Assembly: GCA_964355945.1 (NCBI GenBank)
Contig: CAYHGE010000005.1
Location: 1-64,000, forward strand
Direction of reading: 5' to 3'
DNA length: 64,000 nt
Source of the DNA: CAIVAT01 sp964355945
GTDB lineage: Bacteria > Bacteroidota > Bacteroidia > Bacteroidales > FEN-979
The notes below the pieces were generated by a model. It was not told where the DNA came from. It was given only the letters and a program-made list of their open reading frames with translations, and searched no databases. Position numbers and translations under genes: made by a program. Of this stretch, positions 35,380 to 43,093 are shown piece after piece (the first letter of the stretch is position 1; every line of letters starts with the position of its first letter).

Positions 35380-35907
35380 ATGAAAAATATAAGCAAAACG
35401 CTCATCGTACTGATAGTTGCTGTTTTCACCGTTCACTTTTCACTCTTCACTGCCACCGCCCAAACACCCTCCCAGCCTTACAACGATAACCAGGATATCC
35501 GTGCAGATCTAAAACTGGCGACTGCCCTGGCAAAGAAAGAGAACAAGCATGTCCTGATTCAGTTTGGCGGCAACTGGTGTCCCTGGTGCATCCGGTTTCA
35601 CGCAATGGCCTACGGGGCGCAGCCCATCGACTCCCTGATAAAGGCAGATTACGTGTATATGATGGCCAATGTTTCGCAGGATAAGAAAAAGAGAGACTAC
35701 AAACTATTCGAAGAATACGGCTATCCAAACCGTTTCGGATACCCGGTGTTCGTGATCCTCAATGGGGAAGGCAAACCGCTGCACATCCAGGATTCAGGCA
35801 TCCTCGAGCATTGCCAGGTAAAAGGTTATGACACCGCGAAGGTCGTCACGTTCCTGAAAATGTGGACGGTAAAGGCTGTGAGTCCGGAGACGTATAAAGT
35901 CAAATAG
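35380..35907 (+). CDS. Periplasmic thioredoxin-like protein
   Basis: 175-residue exported protein: signal peptide (1-28, TATAQTP) and a thioredoxin fold with the redox motif CPWC in GGNWCPWCIRFHAM (about 65-78) and the cis-Pro strand GYPVFVIL (about 120-127). It resembles DUF255/thioredoxin_7 proteins that reduce disulfides or act as chaperones in the envelope. The CPWC motif differs from the CGPC of thioredoxin itself. It starts 39 bp after the DUF5916 gene and converges on the proline dehydrogenase gene. Confidence 0.85.
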   Translation: MKNISKTLIVLIVAVFTVHFSLFTATAQTPSQPYNDNQDIRADLKLATALAKKENKHVLIQFGGNWCPWCIRFHAMAYGAQPIDSLIKADYVYMMANVSQDKKKRDYKLFEEYGYPNRFGYPVFVILNGEGKPLHIQDSGILEHCQVKGYDTAKVVTFLKMWTVKAVSPETYKVK

Positions 35908-35923
35908 CTCAAGTCCGGACGGA

Positions 35924-36835
35924 TTACCCTCTGATAAACAGCGCTTTAATTACATGTGTCGCCATCTTCGGATTCTCTTTCAGCCTACGGGTTGAATATC
36001 CGAACCACTCTTTACCAAAGGGCACGTAAACCCGCATGACATGGCCCTTGTCAATGATCGATTGCCGCAAATCGGGTGTCACGCCATACAGCATCTGAAA
36101 TTCGTAGCTGGTTTTGGAAACTTTGTATTTTTCAATCAGTTTGCAGGCGCCTTCCACCAGCGGTTTGTCATGTGTTGCAATGCCCGGATACATCCCCTGC
36201 TGAAACATATATTCCAGGTCGGCAAGATAATGTTCATTGACCTCCTGATAGTTTTTATAGGCAATGGCGGCAGGTTCAACATAAATTCCCTTGCAAAGCC
36301 TGAAATTGAGCGGTACCGTTTTGCTGTGAAGATCCTCCATCTCCTTGATATCTGGCAATGTGCGCTTCATGTAGGCCTGCAGAACCAGCCCGACATTGTT
36401 CGGAAACTCGTTGTGCAGCTTTCTGAAGAGGTCGATTTCAAGGTCGGTGCATTGCGAATCTTCCATGTCAACCCGTACAAAATTTCCATAAGAGGCTGAT
36501 TTGGCAACAATTTCACGGATGTTTCTATAACATGCCTCCGCATCAATCAGCAGTCCGAAACTGGTCGGTTTGAGTGAATAATTGCCGTCAATATTCTCTT
36601 TCTGAACCCGTTCGATGATTTCCAGATAGGCGTTTTTGTTGGCAGTGGCTTCATCGAGTTGTGTGATGAACTCGCCCAGAAGGTCGATGGTGATTTTAAC
36701 TTTTTGACGGTTTAATGCACGGCAAACAGCGATTGCATCATCAATTGTCTCTCCGGCGATATATTTCCGTGAAAATATCCATACCAGCTTTTTGGGCATT
36801 AATGGGAGCATTTTTGTAATCAATTGGTTGATCAT
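35924..36835 (-). CDS. Proline dehydrogenase family protein
   Basis: 303-residue FAD-dependent enzyme that oxidises proline to pyrroline-5-carboxylate, cytosolic or membrane-bound. The barrel motifs of the PRODH family are seen: DGNYSLKPTSFGL (about 90-102), VRVDMEDS (about 119-126), FRLCKGIYVEP, GIATHDK, YEFQMLYGV and the C-terminal RVYVPFGKEWFGYSTRRL, which binds the substrate carboxylate. It is a stand-alone domain, not fused to the P5C dehydrogenase of PutA. A start two codons earlier (36841) is also possible. Its start region lies opposite the promoter of the DUF177 operon, so the two units are divergent. Confidence 0.88.
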   Translation of the reverse strand: MINQLITKMLPLMPKKLVWIFSRKYIAGETIDDAIAVCRALNRQKVKITIDLLGEFITQLDEATANKNAYLEIIERVQKENIDGNYSLKPTSFGLLIDAEACYRNIREIVAKSASYGNFVRVDMEDSQCTDLEIDLFRKLHNEFPNNVGLVLQAYMKRTLPDIKEMEDLHSKTVPLNFRLCKGIYVEPAAIAYKNYQEVNEHYLADLEYMFQQGMYPGIATHDKPLVEGACKLIEKYKVSKTSYEFQMLYGVTPDLRQSIIDKGHVMRVYVPFGKEWFGYSTRRLKENPKMATHVIKALFIRG

Positions 36836-36915
36836 AAGCACGTCAGGTTAAAGTGTTCAATGATTTGTACAAAGATAGAAGTAATTAGGTATTTGGTATT
36901 CATCAAATTAATTTT

Positions 36916-36923
36916 TAATTTTG
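36916..36923 (+). promoter_or_regulatory. -7 element TAATTTTG for the DUF177-rpmF-plsX-fabH operon
   Basis: Exact match to TAnnTTTG, 20 bases before the chosen GTG start at 36944. It rules out the longer in-frame start at 36824, which would lie upstream of the transcript start. Confidence 0.6.
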
Positions 36924-36943
36924 CAGACTTTTTCAGTGTAAAG

Positions 36944-37465
36944 GTGAATCAGGCGGATCAATATCAAATTGCATTCAGCGGATTGAATCCGGGAATGCAT
37001 CAGTTCGATTTTCAGGTCGGCGATAAGTTCTTTGAACTGGTTGAAGATGCTGAGATTACAGGCGGCGATGTATCTGTAAAGGTTACGATGGCCAGGGAAG
37101 AGCGCATGATGGACCTGCACCTGGAAATCAGCGGTAAGGTTCGTGTACCCTGTGACCGGTGCAACGAGTTGATAGAGGTGGGTGTGAATGGAAGTGAACG
37201 CCTGATAATCAAACTGGGCGATCATTATTACGAAGAGAGTGAAGATGTGCAGGTTATTCCCGACACAGCTCATCAATTCGATTTGAGTCCGTTCCTGTAT
37301 GAATATATCCATCTCCTCCTGCCGATTCGGAGGGTTCATCCTGAAGATGAAAAGGGAAACAGTCAGTGTAATCCTGATGTTATTTTAAAACTTAAAGAAC
37401 TGAGTGAACGTCATATACAGGATCCAAGGTGGGAAGCTTTGAATCAATTGAAAAAAAAAGAGTAA
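36944..37465 (+). CDS. DUF177 protein (YceD-like), 23S rRNA accumulation family
   Basis: 173-residue protein of the DUF177 family, which includes YceD; relatives in bacteria and plants are linked to 23S rRNA accumulation, and the gene almost always precedes rpmF. The family's Cys pair is seen in VPCDRCNELI (about 66-75), and the typical end DPRWEALNQLKK is present. No ATG matches the family's N-terminus; the GTG at 36944, just after the promoter, gives VNQADQYQIAFSGL, which aligns with the usual start. The operon continues with rpmF 60 bp downstream. Confidence 0.82.
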   Translation: MNQADQYQIAFSGLNPGMHQFDFQVGDKFFELVEDAEITGGDVSVKVTMAREERMMDLHLEISGKVRVPCDRCNELIEVGVNGSERLIIKLGDHYYEESEDVQVIPDTAHQFDLSPFLYEYIHLLLPIRRVHPEDEKGNSQCNPDVILKLKELSERHIQDPRWEALNQLKKKE

Positions 37466-37525
37466 ATTAGTCCCGTCACTAAGGTGACGTAAATCGTAAA
37501 TTATAAATCGTAAATAACTTGTATT

Positions 37526-37711
37526 ATGCCACATCCGAAACATAAAATTTCGACAACCCGCAGAGATAAGAGAAGAACTCATGACAAAGCTGTTGCCCGT
37601 ACCACCATTGTTTGTTCAAATTGCGGAGCACCTGTTTTATACCACCGGGTTTGTCCTGACTGTGGTTATTATCGTGGAAAACAAGCTGTTGTGAAGGCCA
37701 CTGCGGAATAG
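37526..37711 (+). CDS. rpmF: 50S ribosomal protein L32
   Basis: 61-residue basic ribosomal protein. The start MPHPKHKISTTRRDKRRTHD and the zinc ribbon with two Cys pairs (CSNC and CPDC, about 32-35 and 48-51) are diagnostic, so this is the zinc-binding form. It follows the DUF177 gene and precedes plsX by 24 bp, the classic order in bacteria. Confidence 0.95.
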   Translation: MPHPKHKISTTRRDKRRTHDKAVARTTIVCSNCGAPVLYHRVCPDCGYYRGKQAVVKATAE

Positions 37712-37735
37712 TTTTTTTTACCTAAATCGCTGCCA

Positions 37736-38695
37736 ATGAAAATCGGTCTGGATGTTTTAGGGGGTGATTTTGCTCCGAAAGCTACGATACATGGTGCTAT
37801 CCTTGCTCAGAAGGATCTTCCTGCCACTGATCAAATTGTTTTGATTGGTGATCGGGATCACATTTTAAATTTTCTGAAGGAAGAGAATGTGAGCCCCGGC
37901 ATGTTCGAGATCGTGAATGCACCCGACCTGATCGAGATGGACGAACATCCTACGAAGGCCCTTGTAAACAAGCCAAATTCCAGCATTTCGGTGGGATTCA
38001 GGATGTTGAAACACAAGGAGATTCAGGCATTCGCCAGTGCAGGCAGCAGTGGTGCAATGATGGTGGGGTCGATTTACAGCGTTAATACCATCCAGGGAAT
38101 TATCCGGCCCAGTACGCCTGCATATATTCCAAAGGAGAATGGTGGTTCCTCCGTGCTCATTGATGTAGGAACCAATCCGGATGCCAAGCCGGATGTGATG
38201 TACCAGTTCGGGATCCTTGGTTCCCTTTTCGCTGAACATGTGTTCCATGTAAAGAAACCCCGTGTTGGCCTGCTGAATATCGGTTCTGAAGAAAAAAAGG
38301 GCAGCCTCACTGCCCAGTCTGCTTTCCAGCTGATGAAAGACTCCAAAGATTTTCATTTCGTTGGAAATGTCGAAGGACGGGAATTATTTCGCGACAATGT
38401 AGATGTAATTGTTTGCGATGGTTTTGTGGGAAATATTGTGCTCAAGCAGGTTGAAGCCATGTACCGGGTGCTGGTAAAAAGAGGAATCAAAGACTCGTAT
38501 CTCGACCGGTTTAACTACGAAACGTATGGTGGAACCCCGATTCTCGGGGTGAATTCAACCGTGATTGTGGGACATGGAATCTCCAATGCCAATGCCATCA
38601 GAAAGATGATCCTGCTGGCCAAAGAGGTGCATGATGCCAAACTGGCTCAAAAGATAAAACACGCCCTCGAACAATTTTCTCTAAACAACATTTAA
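37736..38695 (+). CDS. plsX: Phosphate acyltransferase PlsX
   Basis: 319-residue enzyme that makes acyl-phosphate from acyl-ACP, feeding PlsY in phospholipid synthesis. Family signatures are MKIGLDVLGGDFAPKATI at the start, ASAGSSGAMMVGSI (about 101-114), IDVGTNPDAKPDVMYQFG (about 142-159) and CDGFVGNIVLKQVEA near residue 225-240. The length is normal for the family. It lies 6 bp before fabH, so the pair couples fatty acid initiation to membrane lipid synthesis. Confidence 0.96.
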   Translation: MKIGLDVLGGDFAPKATIHGAILAQKDLPATDQIVLIGDRDHILNFLKEENVSPGMFEIVNAPDLIEMDEHPTKALVNKPNSSISVGFRMLKHKEIQAFASAGSSGAMMVGSIYSVNTIQGIIRPSTPAYIPKENGGSSVLIDVGTNPDAKPDVMYQFGILGSLFAEHVFHVKKPRVGLLNIGSEEKKGSLTAQSAFQLMKDSKDFHFVGNVEGRELFRDNVDVIVCDGFVGNIVLKQVEAMYRVLVKRGIKDSYLDRFNYETYGGTPILGVNSTVIVGHGISNANAIRKMILLAKEVHDAKLAQKIKHALEQFSLNNI

Positions 38696-38701
38696 AATAA
38701 C

Positions 38702-39691
38702 ATGTCCAAAATCAGAGCGAAGATTTCGGGAATCCAGGGGTGGGTTCCTCCTTATATATTGACAAATAAGGAGCTTGAATCCATGGTGGAAACCACCGAT
38801 GAGTGGATCATGACCCGTACCGGCATCCGCGAACGCCACATTCTTAAAGGAGTTGGTTTGGGAACTTCCGACATGGGTGCCGAAGCGGTGAAGGGTTTGC
38901 TGAAGAAGACCGGCGTTAAACCCGAAGAGATCGACCTGCTGATTTGTGCAACTGTTACACCCGACATGGTCTTCCCGGCCACTGCAAATATCATCACCGA
39001 CAAAGCGGGTCTTGTAAACGCGTTTAGTTTTGACATCAATGCCGCATGTTCTGGTTTTCTTTTCACCCTGATAACTGCTTCAAAGTATATTGAAACAGGG
39101 ATGTACAAAAAAGTGATCGTGGTTGGTGCAGATAAAATGTCAGCAATTACCGATTATACTTCCCGCGAAACCTGCGTGTTGTTTGGTGACGGCGCAGGGG
39201 CTGTGTTGCTTGAACCAACCACCGAAAACGTTGGCATCATGGATTCAATTGCAGGCACCGACGGCTCGGGCCGCACCTACCTCCACATGAAGGCCGGCGG
39301 ATCTGTAAAACCACCCTCACACGACACCATTGAAGCCAGGGAACATTTTATTTACCAGGAAGGACAGCCGGTTTTTAAATTCGCGGTGACCCGCATGGCA
39401 GATGTTTCGGCAGAGATCATGGAACGGAATAACCTCACTGCAGACGATATCTCATACCTGGTTCCGCACCAGGCCAACCTGCGGATCATTGATGCGACAG
39501 CCCGCCGCATGGGCGTTGGCAAAGAGAAGGTGATGATCAACATCGACCGCTACGGCAATACCACCGACGCCACGATTCCACTTTGCCTGTGGGAATGGGA
39601 AGATAAGCTGAAGAAAGGCGACAACATCATCCTAGCAGCCTTCGGCGGCGGCTTTACCTGGGGAAGTATCTGGGTGAAGTGGGCGTACTAG
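38702..39691 (+). CDS. fabH: Beta-ketoacyl-ACP synthase III
   Basis: 329-residue initiating condensing enzyme of type II fatty acid synthesis, joining acetyl-CoA (or a branched starter) with malonyl-ACP. The catalytic Cys is in NAACSGFLF (about 111-119), His in VPHQANLRI (about 257-265) and Asn in YGNTTDATIPL (about 283-293). The TDAT in place of the common TSAA after the Asn is a small family variation. It is the last gene of the DUF177 operon; the 108 bp after it contain the palindrome and promoter of the next gene. Confidence 0.96.
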   Translation: MSKIRAKISGIQGWVPPYILTNKELESMVETTDEWIMTRTGIRERHILKGVGLGTSDMGAEAVKGLLKKTGVKPEEIDLLICATVTPDMVFPATANIITDKAGLVNAFSFDINAACSGFLFTLITASKYIETGMYKKVIVVGADKMSAITDYTSRETCVLFGDGAGAVLLEPTTENVGIMDSIAGTDGSGRTYLHMKAGGSVKPPSHDTIEAREHFIYQEGQPVFKFAVTRMADVSAEIMERNNLTADDISYLVPHQANLRIIDATARRMGVGKEKVMINIDRYGNTTDATIPLCLWEWEDKLKKGDNIILAAFGGGFTWGSIWVKWAY

Positions 39692-39743
39692 GATCATAAT
39701 AGTTCCAGTGTCGGTTTGGTTGTAAATGATATCCACCGCATTT

Positions 39744-39774
39744 AAATGCGTTAAACATTTTGTTTAACGCATTT
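39744..39774. repeat. Operator-like inverted repeat (14-bp arms, 3-base loop)
   Basis: Left arm AAATGCGTTAAACA (39744-39757), loop TTT, right arm its exact reverse complement (39761-39774). It covers the -33 region of the promoter for the ATPase gene at 39800, so it may be a repressor site. It lacks a terminal T run typical of a terminator, though a hairpin role for fabH mRNA is possible. Confidence 0.7.
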
Positions 39775-39789
39775 TGTTTAATATCTTTG
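39760..39789 (+). promoter_or_regulatory. Promoter of the AAA ATPase gene (TTG-N19-TATCTTTG)
   Basis: TTG at 39760-39762, 19 bp, TATCTTTG at 39782-39789; the ATG is only 10 bases after the -7 box, so the transcript would be nearly leaderless. The upstream box is inside the inverted repeat. Confidence 0.65.
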
Positions 39790-39799
39790 CTAAAAAAAC

Positions 39800-40918
39800 A
39801 TGAATCCATTTATCGTTAAAGGGTACAGCGGAAGCAGCTACTTTTGTGACCGGGAGTCAGAGACTGTAAGATTACTCAATGCCATCAGAAACCAGCGGGA
39901 TGTCACACTTATCTCGCTCAGGAAAATGGGAAAAACCGGATTGATTTTCCGTGTTTTCGACCAGCTGAATAAAGAGAAAACCCATGATACGATTTACCTT
40001 GACATTTTTCATACACAAAACCTCAACGGACTCATAAACCAGTTGGCTACTGCCATTTTCAGAATGAAGAAACCTTTCGGGAAAAGGATGAAAGATTTTT
40101 TTGCCGGTTTTCGCTACGTCCGTCCCGTTATTTCAATAGATCCGTTTTCAGGATTGCCTTCGGTCACATTGCAGGTTGCTGATGAAAAAGAGGCAAAAGC
40201 TACACTTGACGAATTGTTTCGAATTCTGACCGAGCGCAGTCGCACGATTCCGGTTGTTGTTGCAATAGATGAATTTCAACAGATTAACCAATATCCTGAA
40301 AAAAATGTAGAAGCATTGCTGCGGGGAATTATCCAACAGTTGACTCAGGTAGCGTTCATCTTCTCCGGCAGCAATAAAACTATGCTGACAAGGATGTTCG
40401 GAGATGCATCACGTCCTTTTTACCAGAGCACCGAAATGATGTTCCTGGAAGAAATCAATGCCGATTCATATTTAATTTTCATCTCAAAACATTTTTCCAT
40501 AAACGGACGAAAGGTTGATCCGGAAACTGTTACCGGCCTGTTAAATTGGACCCGCAACCATACATGGTATTTGCAATACACCTGCAACCGGATATTTGAA
40601 ACAGGACAAGCGTGTAATGAAGAGACTAAAAGAACCGTTATCGCGGATGTTTTGCTTGGATTTGAACCGTTTTACCTGGAATACCGTTCGCTTGTGACCC
40701 GTCATCAATGGCAACTGCTGAAGGCCATTGCACATTCAGGCAGTGTTGCAACGATTACATCCGGTAATTTCCTCAGGCAATTTGCACTTACAAGTGCAAG
40801 CACAGTAAAAAGGGGAATAGATACCCTGACTGAGAAAGAGATGATCTATAAAAAGGAGGGTAAATATTTCGTTTACGATGTGTTTTTTTCACGATGGCTT
40901 GAATTACAGGATATATGA
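39800..40918 (+). CDS. AAA ATPase (archaeal-type ATPase_2-like)
   Basis: 372-residue predicted ATPase of unknown function. The P-loop is SLRKMGKTGL (about 34-43), lacking the first Gly as is common in this family; Walker B is VVVAIDEFQQI (about 151-161); a sensor-like segment is IFSGSNKTML (about 192-201). The C-terminal third is a winged-helix region (TSASTVKRGIDTLTEKEMIYKKEGKYFVYDVFFSRWL), which may bind DNA. It stands alone between fabH and the endonuclease gene, where accBC often follows fabH in other bacteria, and has its own promoter with a palindrome. Such ATPases are often acquired genes and are sometimes linked to defence or mobile elements; that is inference. Confidence 0.8.
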   Translation: MNPFIVKGYSGSSYFCDRESETVRLLNAIRNQRDVTLISLRKMGKTGLIFRVFDQLNKEKTHDTIYLDIFHTQNLNGLINQLATAIFRMKKPFGKRMKDFFAGFRYVRPVISIDPFSGLPSVTLQVADEKEAKATLDELFRILTERSRTIPVVVAIDEFQQINQYPEKNVEALLRGIIQQLTQVAFIFSGSNKTMLTRMFGDASRPFYQSTEMMFLEEINADSYLIFISKHFSINGRKVDPETVTGLLNWTRNHTWYLQYTCNRIFETGQACNEETKRTVIADVLLGFEPFYLEYRSLVTRHQWQLLKAIAHSGSVATITSGNFLRQFALTSASTVKRGIDTLTEKEMIYKKEGKYFVYDVFFSRWLELQDI

Positions 40919-40959
40919 TCTACCCCGCCAGATGAATGCCCACTGCAAAAAACGCTGAC

Positions 40960-42054
40960 CTACTCCTTCACCACCTTCGCACGGTATGCCCCAACCTTGC
41001 CGGTCAGCACCAGGAAATAGATACCTCGCGGAAGTTCCTGAATATTCAGTTCAACGGTATTGCCGGTTAAAGTAAATGATGGCGTAATCTTCATGCCGGT
41101 AAAAGAAATTAACACAGGGGTCATTTCACTTGCATCAATGCCTGCCGGCAGTATAACGAGGCAGGATTCCATTGCAGGATTCGGATAAACAGTGAGTTGA
41201 TGGATGGTGGGGGCTGATTCGTCCAAACCCACCGGGTTTCCCCAAATCTGGTAGGCATATTCAGGATGGTCGATAAACGGGTTGCGGTTATGCTGAATTC
41301 CATACATGGCGTTGTTCCGGTTGGTCTCTTTTGTTGAAACCGGGTCGATGCTGCACCAGTGCAGCATCATCTGGAGTGCCCAGGGCTTCAGCTGCGACTT
41401 GATGGTCATGTCGGTGGTGTTCCAGCTCCCATCTTCGGTATAATAGCGTGTTGACATGTAAAAATAGGTGCGGGCAAAATCCCCCTTGTATTCATCCAGT
41501 GGTTCAAAAGCTGTTCCGGAAAAACCCGGCCAGTTGCAGGTTCCAAGTTTGCACCCGTTCTGGGAGGTCCAGCTGGCAGAAGAGACCGTACCATAGGCGT
41601 AATTGCTGCGCCTGCCATTCACGTATCCGTCGGTCGGGTAGATGTGAAACATGTCGGAGTTCATCGGTGCAACATCGTTGAACCAGCTTTTTGGCCATGA
41701 GTGTTCGCGGTTGTAGCAGTCACCTTCTCCACCATAATTACCGCACTCCTGCCCCATGTTATAGTGATAAATATAAGGAGGTGTTCCTCCGGGAACATCA
41801 GAATACATGTCCCAGACAACGCTGCCCGGCTTTGCATCGGTGGATGAAAAATAACCGGGAATCGAGCTATAGGATACAACCGTATGTCCCTTGATAATGT
41901 TGTGCAAGGCGGTCTGGAGTGCTACCCCGATTTTTCCGCTGGCAGGATCATAATAGCCCGGAGGAATCTGGGCGAAAACATTGGAAATGAAAAAGATAAA
42001 TAAAAGTGGCAGTGTGGCTTGAAGCCATGACCGGTTAACGTACGATTTTCTCAC
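40960..42054 (-). CDS. Secreted endonuclease I with T9SS sorting domain
   Basis: 364-residue extracellular nuclease. After a signal peptide (1-28, SNVFAQ) comes an EndA-type endonuclease I domain (about 35-260) with CYNREHSWPKSWF (catalytic His region) and SDMFHIYPTDGYVNGRRSNYAYG, then a type A T9SS sorting domain (about 285-364: LTVYPNPAMESCLV ... ELPRGIYFLVLTG). It probably degrades extracellular DNA for nutrients or in biofilm. The start is the GTG at 42054: the promoter at 42070-42077 lies just before it, and an in-frame ATG at 42156 would lie upstream of that promoter and inside the next gene. Confidence 0.9.
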   Translation of the reverse strand: MRKSYVNRSWLQATLPLLFIFFISNVFAQIPPGYYDPASGKIGVALQTALHNIIKGHTVVSYSSIPGYFSSTDAKPGSVVWDMYSDVPGGTPPYIYHYNMGQECGNYGGEGDCYNREHSWPKSWFNDVAPMNSDMFHIYPTDGYVNGRRSNYAYGTVSSASWTSQNGCKLGTCNWPGFSGTAFEPLDEYKGDFARTYFYMSTRYYTEDGSWNTTDMTIKSQLKPWALQMMLHWCSIDPVSTKETNRNNAMYGIQHNRNPFIDHPEYAYQIWGNPVGLDESAPTIHQLTVYPNPAMESCLVILPAGIDASEMTPVLISFTGMKITPSFTLTGNTVELNIQELPRGIYFLVLTGKVGAYRAKVVKE

Positions 42055-42069
42055 GTTGTTCGTTTTTTG

Positions 42070-42077
42070 CAAAGGTA
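42070..42077 (-). promoter_or_regulatory. -7 element TACCTTTG for the endonuclease I gene
   Basis: On the minus strand TACCTTTG stands 15 bases before the GTG at 42054, and decides that start. Confidence 0.65.
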
Positions 42078-42103
42078 CAAAAAAGAAAAACGCTGTAATC
42101 GTT

Positions 42104-42967
42104 TCACCTGAAGGCGATCCATGCGATTCTGAGCCCTGCGCCGATGGCCATTCCAATCAGCAGGAAGGGAAGAACCTTCCTGCCCAGTGGAACCTGGTGT
42201 CCGACAAACCCGTCCATTACTTCGATATTCTGATTGAATTGCAGGGCCCCCCGGAGATCGCGGATGCGCGCAAACAACTCATTCTGACTCTTGTTGAGGT
42301 TATTCAGGCTTGTCACGGCACCTGCATCGGGACTCTTCTGATCATTCAGGAAATAGATTTTCAGCGAGTCCATATAGGCCAGTTGCTTTTGAAGCAACGC
42401 GAGTTCTGTGTGGTAGTTTTGCTCGTTTAATTTCAGCCGTTCTTTGACAAATGGTGGCTCGTTGATATACCCGGCGAGTGCTTTCTGGAGGTCGGGGAGG
42501 ACCGCAGCGTCGTAAACTTCCACGATGATATAAAAAGGAACCTTTTGCGTGCTGACATCTTTTATCAGGGGTTCGTTGTGGATATTCCTGCTGTCGATGC
42601 AATGAATCTGCCTTGCCTGCTCTTCCTTGATTCCCAGCACGGAAGCGAGTGTCTGATATTGGCCGTTACCGCGCAACTGTTCCAGTTTATTGAGCATGTC
42701 GGCATATATTTTTTTCTCCAGCTGGGAATAGGAAACAGTCATCTCAGCCTGGATGGTGCGCTTTTGCATCAGGGCGTAAAGACCTCCGAGTGCACCAAAA
42801 ACAACGGCAAAAACAACCAGGTAGAGGAGATGTTTTTTCAACAACTGCCTGAAACTTGAAAACATGGCACCGAAAAAACCAATGCCTTCGCCCATCTGGC
42901 TGCTAAGGGCTGCCCAGACTCTTTTCCCCTCCTCCTTCGAATCCTGGTAATTTTTAATATCCTCCAT
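42104..42967 (-). CDS. Wzz-like polysaccharide chain-length regulator
   Basis: 287-residue inner-membrane protein with a helix near the N-terminus (about 45-68, KHLLYLVVFAVVFGALGGLYAL), a long mostly helical periplasmic part (about 70-260) and a second helix at the end (about 262-285). This is the two-helix layout of Wzz-type co-polymerases, which set polymer length in Wzy-dependent pathways. Similarity in sequence is weak. It is read away from the flippase and polymerase genes that start at 43094, sharing the short intergenic region. The ATG at 42967 is preferred over the TTG two codons upstream. Confidence 0.75.
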   Translation of the reverse strand: MEDIKNYQDSKEEGKRVWAALSSQMGEGIGFFGAMFSSFRQLLKKHLLYLVVFAVVFGALGGLYALMQKRTIQAEMTVSYSQLEKKIYADMLNKLEQLRGNGQYQTLASVLGIKEEQARQIHCIDSRNIHNEPLIKDVSTQKVPFYIIVEVYDAAVLPDLQKALAGYINEPPFVKERLKLNEQNYHTELALLQKQLAYMDSLKIYFLNDQKSPDAGAVTSLNNLNKSQNELFARIRDLRGALQFNQNIEVMDGFVGHQVPLGRKVLPFLLIGMAIGAGLRIAWIAFR

Positions 42968-43093
42968 ATTCAATCATGTTGGTTTCAATGAATCTGAAAT
43001 TTGCAGCGAAGATACGGCATCCTGATAAAAATGCGTCTTTCTGGCGCCAAGGAGTGAAAAAATTGTAATATTGTGAAGAAGATAGTTAGTATC

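Noticed and set aside
36824..36943. Longer N-terminus for the DUF177 protein
   Set aside because: It would begin upstream of the -7 promoter box and does not match the family; the GTG at 36944 is used.
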